Source: Symsagittifera roscoffensis
Lineage: Eukaryota; Xenacoelomorpha; Acoela; Convolutidae
NCBI RefSeq assembly: GCF_963678635.1
Contig: NC_087062.1
Location: forward strand, 80,702,751 to 80,766,750
DNA length: 64,000 bases
Direction: 5' to 3'
Shown here: positions 53,190-64,000 of the stretch, one piece after another
How positions within the stretch are numbered: the first letter of the stretch is position 1
Layout: each line of letters opens with the position of its first letter
The notes under the pieces: generated by a model
The model's database searches: none
What the model saw: only the letters and a program-made list of their open reading frames with translations
What the model was told of the DNA's origin: nothing
Position numbers and translations under genes: made by a program

Positions 53190-56000
53190 AGTCCCCCTTG
53201 AAATTAGAATTAACAACACTTGATCATCATCGAACAAAAACTTCAAAAGAGTCGATTTTATATTCTTCATGGGGCCATAAACGTCCAAATTTGAGTTGGC
53301 TGAAACATAGTTTAGGCTTTTCACTGTTCTCATGAAATAACTGTCACATGTGGAAAATTTCCGAGAAACGAGAGCAGAAAACATAATTTTTTGTTTTGAT
53401 CTGTTTCCAGACAAAAGATACATAATGGAAAACATTAAAACCATAGTAATTTTGCAATAATTTGCAGAACAGGATACAATCAGACAAAAATGAGATGATA
53501 GCATATTGACAATAACTCCAGTTGAACCAGAGCTTGTTTATAATCATGGCATCCTGCTATCAAGCGAGCAGCCTTCTTTTGCAGATTTTCTAGTTAACAT
53601 AAGAATGTAAAACTGGGGTAACAAATACAAGAATTATATAACAAAATGGATCGTACACAAGAGATAGACATCTGATATTTCCTTTTGATAAGGGGAAATA
53701 AATGAAACAGCGTGGACGCTTTACCAGGTTGAGAGCCAATATGATGGTTCCAATAAAAGCTTGTAGAAATAAGAACGCCCAAAACTTTGATTTGCTCAAC
53801 ACAATCTTTTGATGCCTCATTTAGATTGATGCCTCACGGGGGGAGGAAACATTTGAGATTAGTTTATACTTATCACGATGAAAACCGAGGCCGTTGAGTT
53901 CACATCACAAGAAGATTCCGTTCCGTGTATGTCAGACTGTAAACAAATCAAGCATGAGCCACTATATAGAAGTTTCAGGTCATCAGCGAACAGATATAGA
54001 ATAGAATGCTTTACAACATCAAGTAGATCGTTGATTAAAACTAGGAATTGTAGGGGGGTGGGGCGAGGATGCTCCAATGAGGAACGCCGCTTGATACGCG
54101 CGTTTCAAAGTACAGAACGGTTTACAGGCACCCTCTGAAAGCGAATCGACCAACAGGAGAAAATGAGACGAATAACTGAGTCATCAAAACCAAAAACTGT
54201 AAGTTTGTTGAGCAAAACATTATGGGACACAGATTCAAACGCTTTTTGCATATCCAAAAAGACAGCAAAAGTCTTCATTGTCCTCATTGCAACTATAAAG
54301 TTTATCAATGTAATTTGAAAGTTGCGTGAAGGTGATGCGCCTTTTCATAAAACCGTGTTGGCTATAAGACAACTTATGCCGAACTTTGGAATACATAAAA
54401 TTATTAACTAGTTTTTCGAGACAAAGACAAACGTGGGAGGATACTGATACCACGAAAGTTATAAACGCCTGATTTCTATTTATGTATTCGAATAACATAT
54501 GCCTCTTTTCAAATATTGGTTCAATAACAGCAAAAAAAAATTTGAGAGAAAAGAAAGTACATAATAAGGGAAAGAATTTTGGCGTTTCGACTCAGCACAA
54601 ATGGTGGAATCCCATCAGCTGCCACTGCTGAAGTATAGGGTTTATTATGTAACAGATAAATAATATCCTTTTCAGAGAAAAAAATTTCGGAAGGTGTGAT
54701 AGTACTATGTTGTCGGAAAGTGGGATATACCGTGTTGTTTGTAATAAACCAAGCTTTCAGGCTTAAAATCAATAGGAAAAAAAGTATTAAGCAGACAAGC
54801 TTTTCCTTCATCGTTCTCAGCTCTTTAGGAATCATAATGAATAATGGATGGAATAGAAATGGAGCCAGAAAGTTGATTAAGTAGCTTGAAACAAACGCTA
54901 GTATTCAATGAAAATAGAGGACAAAATAAACATTTTGCCCAGTTCAATTGAATTTTCCAGTTCATGTTGAAGAGATGACAGTTTCGTAGAACAAATAAAA
55001 CTAAAGTTAGCCAGTCTACACTTCTCAGTAGAAATTTAAATACTGAGATGAACAGAGTTGCTTGCGAAACAGAAAGGCTTTAATGAACGTTTGCTGCGTT
55101 TAAGGATAATTGAATTTGATAAAGAATTAGCAGTGTGTCATACCACGCAATATAAAAGTTAGACGGCGATAAAAAGTAATAAATTTGAAACAAGTAATTA
55201 AAACAAAACAAAGTGTTAAAGAAATTGGATCAGTTAAAAGATCCTTACGAATAAATAGGAGTATCAAAAGCAGATTTTGTGGGATAACTATCATTTGAAG
55301 AAACGTGATAACTGACAGACAGAACGGTCAAAATAAAAAAAAACTCTGTCAACACAGAGTAAACACAGTTCAGGTTTGTTTGTAAAAATAAGATCAAGAT
55401 TATTTCCATTAGTATGAGTAGGCTCAGAAATAAGCTGCTGGCAGTTTAAATTAACAAAATGGTCAATTATGACTTGGGAAACAGTGTCAGGACTGGAATA
55501 CGGACGCCAGCAAATACTTGGTAAATTACAATCGCCAATAATGGCTGTAACACCATGTGGGAACGTTGAAAGAAAAATGTTGATGTAAAGAGTGGTACAA
55601 TTTAAGAGAATTTCGTTGTCTATGTGAAAAGCAGAAGAAAGCGGGGGGATATAAACAGAAATTATAAGAACAGAGGGTTCAGAGCATAAAACTAGACCAC
55701 ATGCAAAATCAAACTCGGGTAGTGTATAGTCCCATGTTGTGACCGGAAAAATATCTTTCACAAAAATAGCAACACCGCCGTGTTGCCCCGATAAGCGGAC
55801 AGTTTGAGAAACCGTTTTGTAACAAGACTCTGGCAAAATGTTGGGAATGTTAGTCTCCAGCCAGGTTTCACAGACACAGAGGATATCTGGGGAAAGAATA
55901 TGTAAAAGTTTTAAGCATGCCTAACGTTTATCAATACTGATAAGGCTTCTTGATTTCCAACCAGTAATAGTAGTGGAACTGAGTCACAAATTTGTCTCAT
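53190..56000 (-). pseudogene. Degenerate non-LTR retrotransposon (CR1/Jockey-like LINE)
   Basis: Minus-strand, multiply broken. From 5': endonuclease start with NIPNILPESCYK and a preceding CVCETWLET (about 55800-55990), GGVAIFVKDIF, IGDCNLP and TNGNNLDLIFTN (55291-55836). Then reverse transcriptase: ADGIPPFVL (54521-54835), SQHGFMKRR and TQLSNYIDKLY (54235-54498), VFLDMQKAFESVSHNVLL (54105-54308), NDLLD and LYLFADDLKLL, the catalytic loop (53859-54077). It ends with a thumb/C-terminal piece, GVLISTSFYWNHHI (53590-53820), and LQKKAARLIAGCHDY (near 53540-53580). At least five frame changes and several stops. The endonuclease would nick target DNA and RT copy the RNA, but this copy is dead and clearly older than the one at 58-64 kb. 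Confidence 0.85.
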
Positions 56001-56847
56001 TTTCGGTATTGTTGTGCAGAATTTTGAGGTTTCAATTTTTAAGCTCGGTTTTTGGAACACCATTTTTAATCATTTCCCAGCGTTTTCTAAAGCAAGCTCA
56101 TCATCAGAGAGCGGTCTAGAGATGAATATAGGAATAGGGTGGTTTTTTAAAAGAGATGCTTTCGTGAGACATTTACGAGGAGCTGACCATTCAGTTGAGA
56201 ATTGAACGAGGAGAATGAAACTTGGGCGATTGTTGGAGATTTTAAAAGCCCAAAGGCGCCTGATAGACGAAACACTACGGTGATCCCAATCAACCAGAGT
56301 TTAAAGAACATCAGAAACATGCCTTTTATCGAATTCCAATTTCTTCAATTGAAAGAAGCCAGAGGATTCAGGGATTCCCTGTACACGGATCTCAAGTTAA
56401 CAATCAGTGTTTACCGAAGATCGTTTCAGTTGATTTGATATTGCTAGATCAGTAGTTCCAATTGTACCTTCGACTAATTTATCAGGAGTAATAGGTAGCT
56501 CAGAAAAAGCTTCCTTGATAACTTCTTTTTGCACTCACAGGAGAAACCGGTAAATTTTTCTTTTGGAAACAGGAGTTACATCTGAACAAAAGCAACTTAG
56601 CTTTAGCAATCTGGGGAAGGAGGTCGCACTGAATCCATTGGGAAACTCCACGTTTGATGCATTCTGCACACTACTCGTTGAAAAGTTTCAAAAATAAAAC
56701 CCATTACTTCCATGAATGCAGCTGCAGAGATGAATTTCCAGGACTTACAAGAAAGCTAAACCATCAAAAATAATCCATACTACATGAAAGAGGTCGTCAA
56801 AAATATACAGAATGACGATATTCAGAATTTGCTAGTTAAAAAAGGTT
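56001..56847. other. Upstream of the old LINE; no gene recognised
   Basis: Could include the LINE 5' region. Open frames at 56014-56205 and 56202-56438 on the plus strand have no recognisable domain. Nothing else supported. Confidence 0.35.
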
Positions 56848-56940
56848 CCAGTCGGATTCGAACCACAAGCTTTTGTCGTCTCAAGAGGGAGTGTTACCTT
56901 TAGGTCAGCCACGCTGAGTGGTTGATTACTTTTGAATTAA
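56848..56940 (-). repeat. tRNA-like SINE head (good B box)
   Basis: The minus strand contains a perfect-looking B box, GGTTCGAATCC, within 'cttgtggttcgaatccgact'. Upstream is 'gtggctgacctaaaggtaac', an A-box-like stretch that is weak. The stems do not make a convincing tRNA, so this is a tRNA-derived repeat. Confidence 0.5.
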
Positions 56941-56984
56941 GTATTAGTCAAAACGAAACATCAGCAAAATCTTGTCAACTGAGT

Positions 56985-57130
56985 TGTTAGCGGAAGAAAA
57001 AAAGTCTTGTAACCGGTAGCTTATCGCAAAGTCAGGAATAATGAGACTAACAATTTCATGAATCAGGTCCCACCTGAACGTACCTTTTGGGCGATAATAA
57101 GACAAGGTAAATAAATCTGACAGAGAAATT
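56985..57130 (-). repeat. Solitary copy of the LINE 5'-end region
   Basis: 'ggtagcttatcgcaaagtca', 'ggaataatgagac' and 'ttgggcgataataagac' parallel 63890-64000 beyond the duplicated LINE. It is therefore a third, detached copy of that flank, without LINE coding sequence beside it. Confidence 0.55.
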
Positions 57131-57184
57131 TAAGTCAAGCTTTTCTAAGTTCGGTCGTAATATATGTGACATTGATACACACAG

Positions 57185-57430
57185 GCTAAGAAGCGGAGCT
57201 TCACACCACTTGTGATGCGACACAATCATAAAAAAGCATCATTCTAAAAAAAATGTTGAAAAAAACGAGGTGAACCAAAATTAGCGTGTCTCGATCGAAG
57301 ACAAACAGACTCAAATCGTGTTTGATTGAATTCAGTACGTGTTTCATAAACAAGCTTAATTCGAAAAAAAAATGTTGAAAAAAAAGAGGTGAACCAAGTT
57401 TAGCGTGTCTCGATCGAAGACAAATAGAGC
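57185..57430 (-). repeat. Tail-motif repeat with a 120-bp tandem duplication
   Basis: The tail motif 'gcggagcttcacaccacttg' stands at 57194. Two copies of 'gaggtgaaccaa' ... 'tagcgtgtctcgatcgaaga' follow at 57270 and 57390, period 120. Non-coding. Confidence 0.6.
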
Positions 57431-58311
57431 TCAGTTTGTATTTGAGCTGTTCAAACTAATGTGGGACAAAATACGTAATTTCAAAATTTGATCTTTTCCC
57501 GAAAACCAAGCGACTAACCTCTGTCTCACCCATACTCTTTCAATCGCTTTCGCTAATTTCAACAGTTTAGATTGACATGAAAAGACGCAGGTTGCTATTG
57601 AAGTGTTCGCTTCCGACTGCTGTGTATCACTTTTCCTCTCGTGACCAGTGTCTCTCGCTAATTTGTCCAATTTAATTTTATGTGACTATCTTGACAAAAA
57701 TGGCGGTTTAGTATCAGAATATTTAGATCGTCATACGAAGTACACGTCATAATACCACTTGCCCGGAAATTTCGACTATTCCTTCTGGCAGTGTTACCTA
57801 ATTTGCGACAGCCCTATCAAAGTCCTCAACGAGCTCATTGAGTTTTTTTCATTCATTTCAACTCATGTCACGTATACCATCGAACTAAATCTTCAATGCT
57901 TTTCCAAACTTATAACAAAATTTCAAATGCAAGAATACAATATAGTCAAAATTTTTGTCGATAATTTAAACCAAAGGTTTTGGAGAACTTCTTTTCCGAT
58001 CTTGGCTTAAAACGTGCAAATGAGTTTCTGTCCGGGTGGCTCACTCATAGAGTAATTTCAGATAAGGTGCACCATCTGTTCGTCACGCTATCCTATTCCG
58101 GCCGGATATATTCGTGCAACTTCCTTGTCTAATACCGATCTTAATCTTACTCTTTTAACTCCATGTCTCAATAGATCTAGTGTACACTGGTACTTGCGAG
58201 GTTAGATATCAGGAACAATTCTGGAGAAGAGCAACTGTTTGCTAAGTTAAACTTATTCTGTTCTGGCTGAAATTAAAAAGTTTCAGCCTTACAAATTATT
58301 GTAAGTGTTAG
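57431..58311. other. Unassigned stretch, no supported gene
   Basis: Less AT-rich than average in places. A minus-strand frame (57431-57670) and a plus-strand frame (57759-58010, 83 codons) have no recognisable motif and no splice context that I can defend. Confidence 0.35.
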
Positions 58312-58352
58312 TTATAATAATAATAATCATAATAATAATATTAATAATAATA
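58312..58352 (-). repeat. (TTA)n microsatellite tail of the LINE
   Basis: An imperfect (TAA)n run on the plus strand, i.e. (TTA)n in the LINE's orientation, about 60 bases beyond the end of its C-terminal coding remains. Several CR1/Jockey-superfamily LINEs end in such simple repeats, so I take it as the element's 3' end. Confidence 0.7.
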
Positions 58353-58424
58353 ATACAGAATTTAGAGAGTCTCAAGGGTTTTCACCCATTTTTCAGTTCA
58401 TCTTCAGTTCAGTTTTATTTTGCT

Positions 58425-59640
58425 GAGAGGATTGCAGTTGCCACATCTGCATATTACTCTCCAAGTACATTTATTTTCTTCGGTGTATTGTTTAGTGAAA
58501 AAGTTCCAGTAAATGTTCTGAATAGTAGCTTTATTTAGAAATTTCCCGAAACTTTCATAAACACGAAGAACGTAGTTGTAGAGTAGTTTCGTCCTTCGAA
58601 AGAACTTTTCATTGGTTTTATTTAGTCGCGGTTTCGATTACTTGAATTCACCTCGATTGCTCTGTCGAGTATTATTGCATATTGTCTCACTTTCAATTGA
58701 ACTTTAAACATCAAACTCACCTGTTTTAATAGATAAAAGCATTAAGAGATCATGCATTTCAACATACAGGCTTAACGGTAGGATATGCAATTTAATTAAC
58801 CGATTTCGATAGCTTAAGTCAGAACCTATTATCCATTTTGTTGCATGATGTTGAACTTTTTCGAATTCTGTTAAATTTCCTTTATTTGGCAACCAGGTCT
58901 GAGAAGCATATACAGCAATTGGGACAACGTATCCAGTGTATGCATTCAATTTGATTCTCCAGTTACAATTTGATGTTAGATTTCGCTTTATTTGGAGTAA
59001 GGCGCCCATTGCTTTGTTCGATCTGCGTTTGCAATTTTCATTCCAAATTAAGTTTTGCTGCACTATGAGCCCTAGGTCACGTTGCGACTGTACGGGGGTG
59101 AGTTTGGCATTGCATAAGTGTGCTTCAAGGTTTCCTTTGATGTTAAGAGTATGCGACTTTTTTGTGTTTGGTAGCATCATATTTGTATTAAGCCAGGCTT
59201 GGATGTTATCGGTCGCCTTGTTCATCGCTACTTGATTTGTTACGATTACTTTGAAATCATCAGCATACCCGAAACTGTCCATATCGGACATACACTCTGG
59301 AAGATCATTAATAAATAGCAGAAAGAGGAGGGGACCCAGAATTGATCCTTGGGGAACACCGCTGGTTACATTTCTTAGGGTTGGTTTTGCGCCGCTTATT
59401 TGCACGTATTGCTTGCGTTGGCTTAAGTATGATTTTAGAAGTCCTAAGATGTTTCCACCAATTCCAAGAGACCTTATTTTGCTAATTAGAACACTATGCG
59501 GTACTGTGTCAAACGCTTTAGCAAAGTCGAGATAAAGAACACTTAACTCATTGACAGATTCTAGATCATTGCATTCGTATATTTTGTCGAGAAAGTATAT
59601 TAGTTGCAGTGTCGTCGATCGTGTTTTTCTGAAGCGTATT
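58425..59640 (-). pseudogene. LINE reverse transcriptase, C-terminal two thirds, copy 1
   Basis: The frame re-enters after a shift at ~59635 with TRSTTLQLIYFLDKIYE, then LYLDFAKAFDTVPHSVL (palm, first catalytic Asp), SGVPQGSILGPLLFLLFINDLP, and FGYADDFKVI (catalytic Asp pair). After LNTNMMLPNTKKS it continues to the thumb with GLIVQQNLIWNENC and GYVVPIAVYASQTWLP. It stops at 58704, but another frame continues with LLYNYVLRVYESFGKFLNK, then NKCTWRVICRCGNCNPLSK, a Cys-rich C-terminal signature. The catalytic residues are intact, yet the protein is split by at least two frameshifts. Confidence 0.85.
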
Positions 59641-60625
59641 GACTAGTGTGGAATTTTGAATGAAAGAAACAATAAATTTTATCAAAAAGGAGTTTTTCCA
59701 AGACTTTTGAGCAACAACATAGGAGGCTGATGGGACGGTAGCAAGTTACATCCGCTTTGTTGCCCTCATTGACTATTGGTGTTATTTGGCATATTTTCCA
59801 GTAGCTGGGGTAACATTGCTTCTTTAGACATGTTCGAAAGATCAGTTTTAGTGATTTACACAGGGTTTTGTGACACTTTTTTAAGAGTGTGTTTCCAATT
59901 TTATCGGGTCCGGTTGATTTGTCAGGAATAAGTTCAAACAATATGTCGCTTATTTGTTCTTCAGTGTAGTTAGCTGTGTTTAGTATGTTATTTGGTTCAT
60001 ATCCAGGCTGCATATTAGATTTACTGAAGACCGACGCGAAGTTTTGATTAAAAACTTCAGCCTTTTCAACATTTATTGACGCTATTGTCTTATCAAAATT
60101 TACTGTTGGGGGAATTGAGGGTGTTTTTCGTACACATTTCAAGTATTTCTGTATTTTACTAAACGTTCTTCCTTCAAATACTGATTTTTCATATTCAGCG
60201 AGGTCTTTCTCGGATTCAAATTTGATTGGCTTTTCAAGGCGTTTGAGTTTAATCAATTTGCTAAGAGTTACACTTTTTCGTTTTTTCCTTGTTTTCAGCT
60301 TATTCATAAGATTTGATGTAACATTGGAAATCCAGGGGGGTAGCTGGGATCTATGTTTGGTAATTCTTGGTATTAGTTTCTTTATTTTCTTCCACAACCA
60401 TTCGTACCATTGCTTTAACAATTCATCTACATTACTATAGCAATACGGTTGAAAGGGTTCCTGGAGGATACTTTTATTAAGTTCGTCCCAGTCAGCCTTG
60501 TTAAAAGCGTATTTTATATCAGTTACTGCAAATTGCGTTTCCTCCTTTTCGAGGTCGATGGTTGTAACAATTGGTTTATGGTCGGGAAAACTTTTGCATA
60601 AGATCATTTTGTAAACGATTATCAT
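59600..60625 (-). pseudogene. LINE endonuclease end and RT N-terminal part, copy 1
   Basis: 341 codons: FPDHKPIVTTIDL is the last endonuclease motif (S-D-H type, here P-D-H). A basic linker (KLKTRKKRKSVTL) follows. RT begins with PDKSTGPDKIGNTLLKKC, SYWKICQITPIVNEGNKADV and CYRPISLLCCCSKVLEKLL. The frame ends in a stop because one base is missing in the QYGF-RKTRSTT motif near 59635. The same deletion is in copy 2. Confidence 0.85.
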
Positions 60626-60766
60626 ATTCGCAGTTGACCATGGAATCTGGATTATTGGCTAGGACGACGTCTAATTGATCAGTCGATTGATTACTAAGTT
60701 TCTTTCTACAAGTGCATCAATTATTTGTTATTCGTAATCAAGATTTGATGACATAGTTAATCAATG

Positions 60767-61069
60767 TTAATTACATTGACACTCCTTTGCCTTAAGCTGA
60801 ATTATTTCTAATAAGGTTTTCAAATCCTTAATTTCCCACTGGTAGACACTTGGGTACGGAGCATTGTATATGCAACAAAGAAAAATTGCGCTGTCTTGTT
60901 TAGTTTTAATTTTGATGGTTTTACAATCGGAATGTTCATTTTGTAATGAGATATGTTCGTGAAGAATGTCGTTTTTGATTGCAATAGGTACTCCACCATG
61001 TTTTGTTTTACGATCATCATTTGTCATTGATTGATTAGTTCTAAGTATTTTACAAAGATAGTTTATCAA
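60767..61069 (-). pseudogene. LINE endonuclease central fragment, copy 1
   Basis: 100 codons with ILRTNQ, RKTKHGGVPIAIKNDIL (the GGVAI-type motif) and AIFLCCIYNAPYPSVYQW, the N-Y-P segment of the apurinic-type endonuclease fold. The N-terminal catalytic Asn/Glu motifs are not found upstream, so the element is 5'-truncated or too decayed there. Confidence 0.7.
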
Positions 61070-61296
61070 TAAAATAACAGGTTAAAATTAATACTTGTTT
61101 TGAACTGGTTTTACCCATCCGGGATTTCGAAAGTTTATAAGTATAATGTTTGTTGTTGTGAAGTATGGATGGAGAAGTTTCTTGATTATTGGAGTAGATT
61201 CTTTTGAAGCAGTGGTTGCGTGACAAAGAAGAAAAAAACAATTGCTCGCGTTGATTAGTTGTCTTCGTAGAAAAAGAAAACGTGATTGCTCGTACT

Positions 61297-62200
61297 TCAG
61301 AAGTGAGTTGTTAACGGAGAAGAAGAGTCTTTTAACCAGAAGCTTATCGCTTTAATTAACCGATTTCGATAGCTTAAGTCAGAACCTATTATCCATTTTG
61401 TTGCATGATGTTGAACTTTTTCGAATTCTGTTAAATTTCCTTTATTTGGCAACCAGGTCTGAGAAGCATATACAGCAATTGGGACAACGTATCCAGTGTA
61501 TGCATTCAATTTGATTCTCCAGTTACAATTTGATGTTAGATTTCGCTTTATTTGGAGTAAGGCGCCCATTGCTTTGTTCGATCTGCGTTTGCAATTTTCA
61601 TTCCAAATTAAGTTTTGCTGCACTATGAGCCCTAGGTCACGTTGCGACTGTACGGGGGTGAGTTTGGCATTGCATAAGTGTGCTTCAAGGTTTCCTTTGA
61701 TGTTAAGAGTATGCGACTTTTTTGTGTTTGGTAGCATCATATTTGTATTAAGCCAGGCTTGGATGTTATCGGTCGCCTTGTTCATCGCTACTTGATTTGT
61801 TACGATTACTTTGAAATCATCAGCATACCCGAAACTGTCCATATCGGACATACACTCTGGAAGATCATTAATAAATAGCAGAAAGAGGAGGGGACCCAGA
61901 ATTGATCCTTGGGGAACACCGCTGGTTACATTTCTTAGGGTTGGTTTTGCGCCGCTTATTTGCACGTATTGCTTGCGTTGGCTTAAGTATGATTTTAGAA
62001 GTCCTAAGATGTTTCCACCAATTCCAAGAGACCTTATTTTGCTAATTAGAACACTATGCGGTACTGTGTCAAACGCTTTAGCAAAGTCGAGATAAAGAAC
62101 ACTTAACTCATTGACAGATTCTAGATCATTGCATTCGTATATTTTGTCGAGAAAGTATATTAGTTGCAGTGTCGTCGATCGTGTTTTTCTGAAGCGTATT
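61297..62200 (-). pseudogene. LINE reverse transcriptase, copy 2 (truncated)
   Basis: Identical in content to the copy 1 palm and thumb (AKAFDTVPHSVL, SGVPQGSILGPLL, FGYADDFKVI), truncated after SDLSYRNRLIK. It has the same frameshift at ~62195 as copy 1 at ~59635. Confidence 0.85.
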
Positions 62201-63185
62201 GACTAGTGTGGAATTTTGAATGAAAGAAACAATAAATTTTATCAAAAAGGAGTTTTTCCAAGACTTTTGAGCAACAACATAGGAGGCTGATGGGACGGTA
62301 GCAAGTTACATCCGCTTTGTTGCCCTCATTGACTATTGGTGTTATTTGGCATATTTTCCAGTAGCTGGGGTAACATTGCTTCTTTAGACATGTTCGAAAG
62401 ATCAGTTTTAGTGATTTACACAGGGTTTTGTGACACTTTTTTAAGAGTGTGTTTCCAATTTTATCGGGTCCGGTTGATTTGTCAGGAATAAGTTCAAACA
62501 ATATGTCGCTTATTTGTTCTTCAGTGTAGTTAGCTGTGTTTAGTATGTTATTTGTGTCATATCCAGGCTGCATATTAGATTTACTGAAGACCGACGCGAA
62601 GTATTGATTAAAAACTTCAGCCTTTTCAACATTTATTGACGCTACTGTCTTATCAAAATTTACTGTTGGGGGAATTGAGGGTGTTTTTCGTACACATTTT
62701 AAGTATTTCTGTATTTTACTAAACGTTCTTCCTTCAAATATTGATTTTTCATATTCAGCGAGGTCTTTCTCGGATTCAAATTTGATTGGCTTTTCAAGGC
62801 GTTTGAGTTTAATCAATTTGCTAAGAGTTACACTTTTTCGTTTTTTCCTTGTTTTCAGCTTATTCATAAGATTTGATGTAACATTGGAAATCCAGGGGGG
62901 TAGCTGTGATCTATGTTTGGTAATTCTTGGTATTAATTTCTTTATTTTCTTCCACAACCATTCGTACCATTGCTTTAACAATTCATCTACATTACTATAG
63001 CAATACGGTTGAAAGGGTTCCTGGAGGATACTTTTATTAAGTTCGTCCCAGTCAGCCTTGTTAAAAGCGTATTTTATATCAGTTACTGCAAATTGCGTTT
63101 CCTCCTTTTCGAGGTCGATGGTTGTAACAATTGGTTTATGGTCGGGAAAACTTTTGCATAAGATCATTTTGTAAACGATTATCAT
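62160..63185 (-). pseudogene. LINE endonuclease end and RT N-terminal part, copy 2
   Basis: 341 codons, matching 59600-60625 with a handful of residue changes (for example FNQYFASVF against FNQNFASVF and GYDTNNIL against GYEPNNIL). Same terminal frameshift. Confidence 0.85.
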
Positions 63186-63326
63186 ATTCGCAGTTGACCA
63201 TGGAATCTGGATTAATGGCTAGGACGACGTCTAATTGATCAGTCGATTGATTACTAAGTTTCTTTCTACAAGTGCATCAATTATTTGTTTTTCGTAATCA
63301 AGATTTGATGACATAGTTAATCAATG

Positions 63327-63629
63327 TTAATTACATTGACACTCCTTTGCCTTAAGCTGAATTATTTCTAATAAGGTTTTCAAATCCTTAATTTCCCACT
63401 GGTAGACACTTGTGTACGGAGCATTGTATATGCAACAAAGAAAAATTGCGCTGTCTTGTTTAGTTTTAATTTTGATGGTTTTACAATCGGAATGTTCATT
63501 TTGTAATGAGATATGTTCGTGAAGAATGTCGTTTTTGATTGCAATAGGTACTCCACCATGTTTTGTTTTACGATCATCATTTGTCATTGATTGATTAGTT
63601 CTAAGTATTTTACAAAGATAGTTTATCAA
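63327..63629 (-). pseudogene. LINE endonuclease central fragment, copy 2
   Basis: Same 100-codon fragment as 60767-61069; the only visible change is YNAPYTSVYQ against YNAPYPSVYQ. Confidence 0.7.
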
Positions 63630-63904
63630 TAAAATAACAGGTTAAAATTAATACTTGTTTTGAACTGGTTTTACCCATCCGGGATTTCGAAACTTTATAA
63701 GTATAATGTTTGTTGTTGTGAAGTATGGATGGAGAAGTTTCTTGATTATTGGAGTAGATTCTTTTGAAGCAGTGGTTGCGTGACAAAGAAGAAAAAAACA
63801 ATTGCTCGCGTTGATTAGTTGTCTTCGTAGAAAAAGAAAACGTGATTGCTCGTACTTCAGAAGTGAGTTGTTAACGGAGAAGAAGAGTCTTTTAACTAGA
63901 AGCT

Positions 63905-64000
63905 TATCGCAAGGTCAGAAATAATGAGACAAACATTTTCAACAATTAGGGATTCGCATCTGCTCGTACCCATTGGGCGATAAAAAATGACAAGATAAAT
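63905..64000 (-). repeat. Flank shared with 56985-57130
   Basis: 'ataatgagacaaac' and 'ttgggcgataaaaaatgaca' match the detached copy at 57 kb. It is probably the 5' region of the LINE or a repeat it inserted into. The window ends inside it. Confidence 0.5.

Larger units (their letters stand above)
58312..61344 (-). mobile_element. LINE retrotransposon, copy 1 (5'-truncated, frameshifted)
   Basis: Minus-strand non-LTR element. Order: part of the endonuclease (60767-61069), endonuclease end and RT start (59600-60625), RT palm to thumb (58704-59640), C-terminal Cys-rich part (about 58425-58700) and (TTA)n tail. The duplicated section 58791-61344 is repeated at 61351-63904 with a 2,560-bp period. 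Only scattered substitutions separate the two. Confidence 0.9.
61345..63904 (-). mobile_element. LINE retrotransposon, copy 2 (tandem duplicate, 3' end missing)
   Basis: Repeats 58791-61344 at +2,560. The duplicate starts within the RT thumb. At 61351 the frame leaves the homologous sequence and runs on into the flank of copy 1 (ending KDSSSPLTTHF). There is therefore no C-terminal part and no (TTA)n tail: this is a tandem duplication of a piece of the element, not a second insertion. High-coordinate flank: 'cttatcgcaaggtcagaaat'. Confidence 0.9.

Noticed and set aside
57759-58010. 83-codon plus-strand frame as a gene or exon
   Set aside because: Codon pattern is mildly protein-like, but I recognise no motif and find no supporting splice sites.

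Overview
The window looks like nuclear DNA of an invertebrate animal: strongly AT-rich, with GT-AG introns, a spliced ARPC4 gene, and a majority of repeats and dead transposable elements. The ARPC4 product is clearly metazoan-like but diverged from the vertebrate and fly forms. I cannot name the phylum. I found no prokaryotic operons, rRNA, CRISPR or intact virus.

Only two cellular genes are supported, both on the minus strand. The first (about 18.9-22.1 kb) is a 3-kb uninterrupted reading frame. It joins a class-3 lipase with a complete Ser-Asp-His triad, a glycine-rich hydrophobic (probably membrane) segment and a C-terminal dynamin/IRG-like P-loop GTPase. A one-base break in a homopolymer cuts off about 52 C-terminal residues that remain readable in the next frame, and inverted copies of one repeat family lie on both sides. 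The second gene (48.0-52.0 kb) is ARPC4, a subunit of the Arp2/3 actin-nucleating complex. I resolve five exons, including a 6-nt coding first exon, with a repeat element inside its largest intron.

The rest by region: 1-3.1 kb, old repeats. 3.2-18.1 kb, a tandem array of one minus-strand Ty3/Gypsy (mag-like) element with ~93-bp LTRs: three large copies plus one internally deleted derivative sharing an LTR. All lack most of the reverse transcriptase, and the integrases carry catalytic-residue changes. 1-43 kb, about a dozen copies of a ~350-550 bp repeat with a GC-rich palindromic core, partly head-to-tail. 23-24 kb, a 27-base G tract and a foldback element. 26-28 kb, a repeat with internal ~165-bp units and a 740-bp tandem duplication. 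29.1-29.7 kb, a large near-perfect palindrome. 30.2-39.4 kb, an array of ~1.25-2.8 kb repeat units containing a MITE-like element with CACTAGTGG ends. 39.6-44.5 kb, a second segmental duplication. 44.5-58 kb, tRNA-headed repeats, ARPC4 and an old LINE. 58.3-64 kb, a LINE with a TTA-rich tail whose body is duplicated in tandem with a 2,560-bp period, both copies sharing the same frameshift.

The elements do not form a working pathway. The recurring theme is local tandem duplication of elements that were already inactive.
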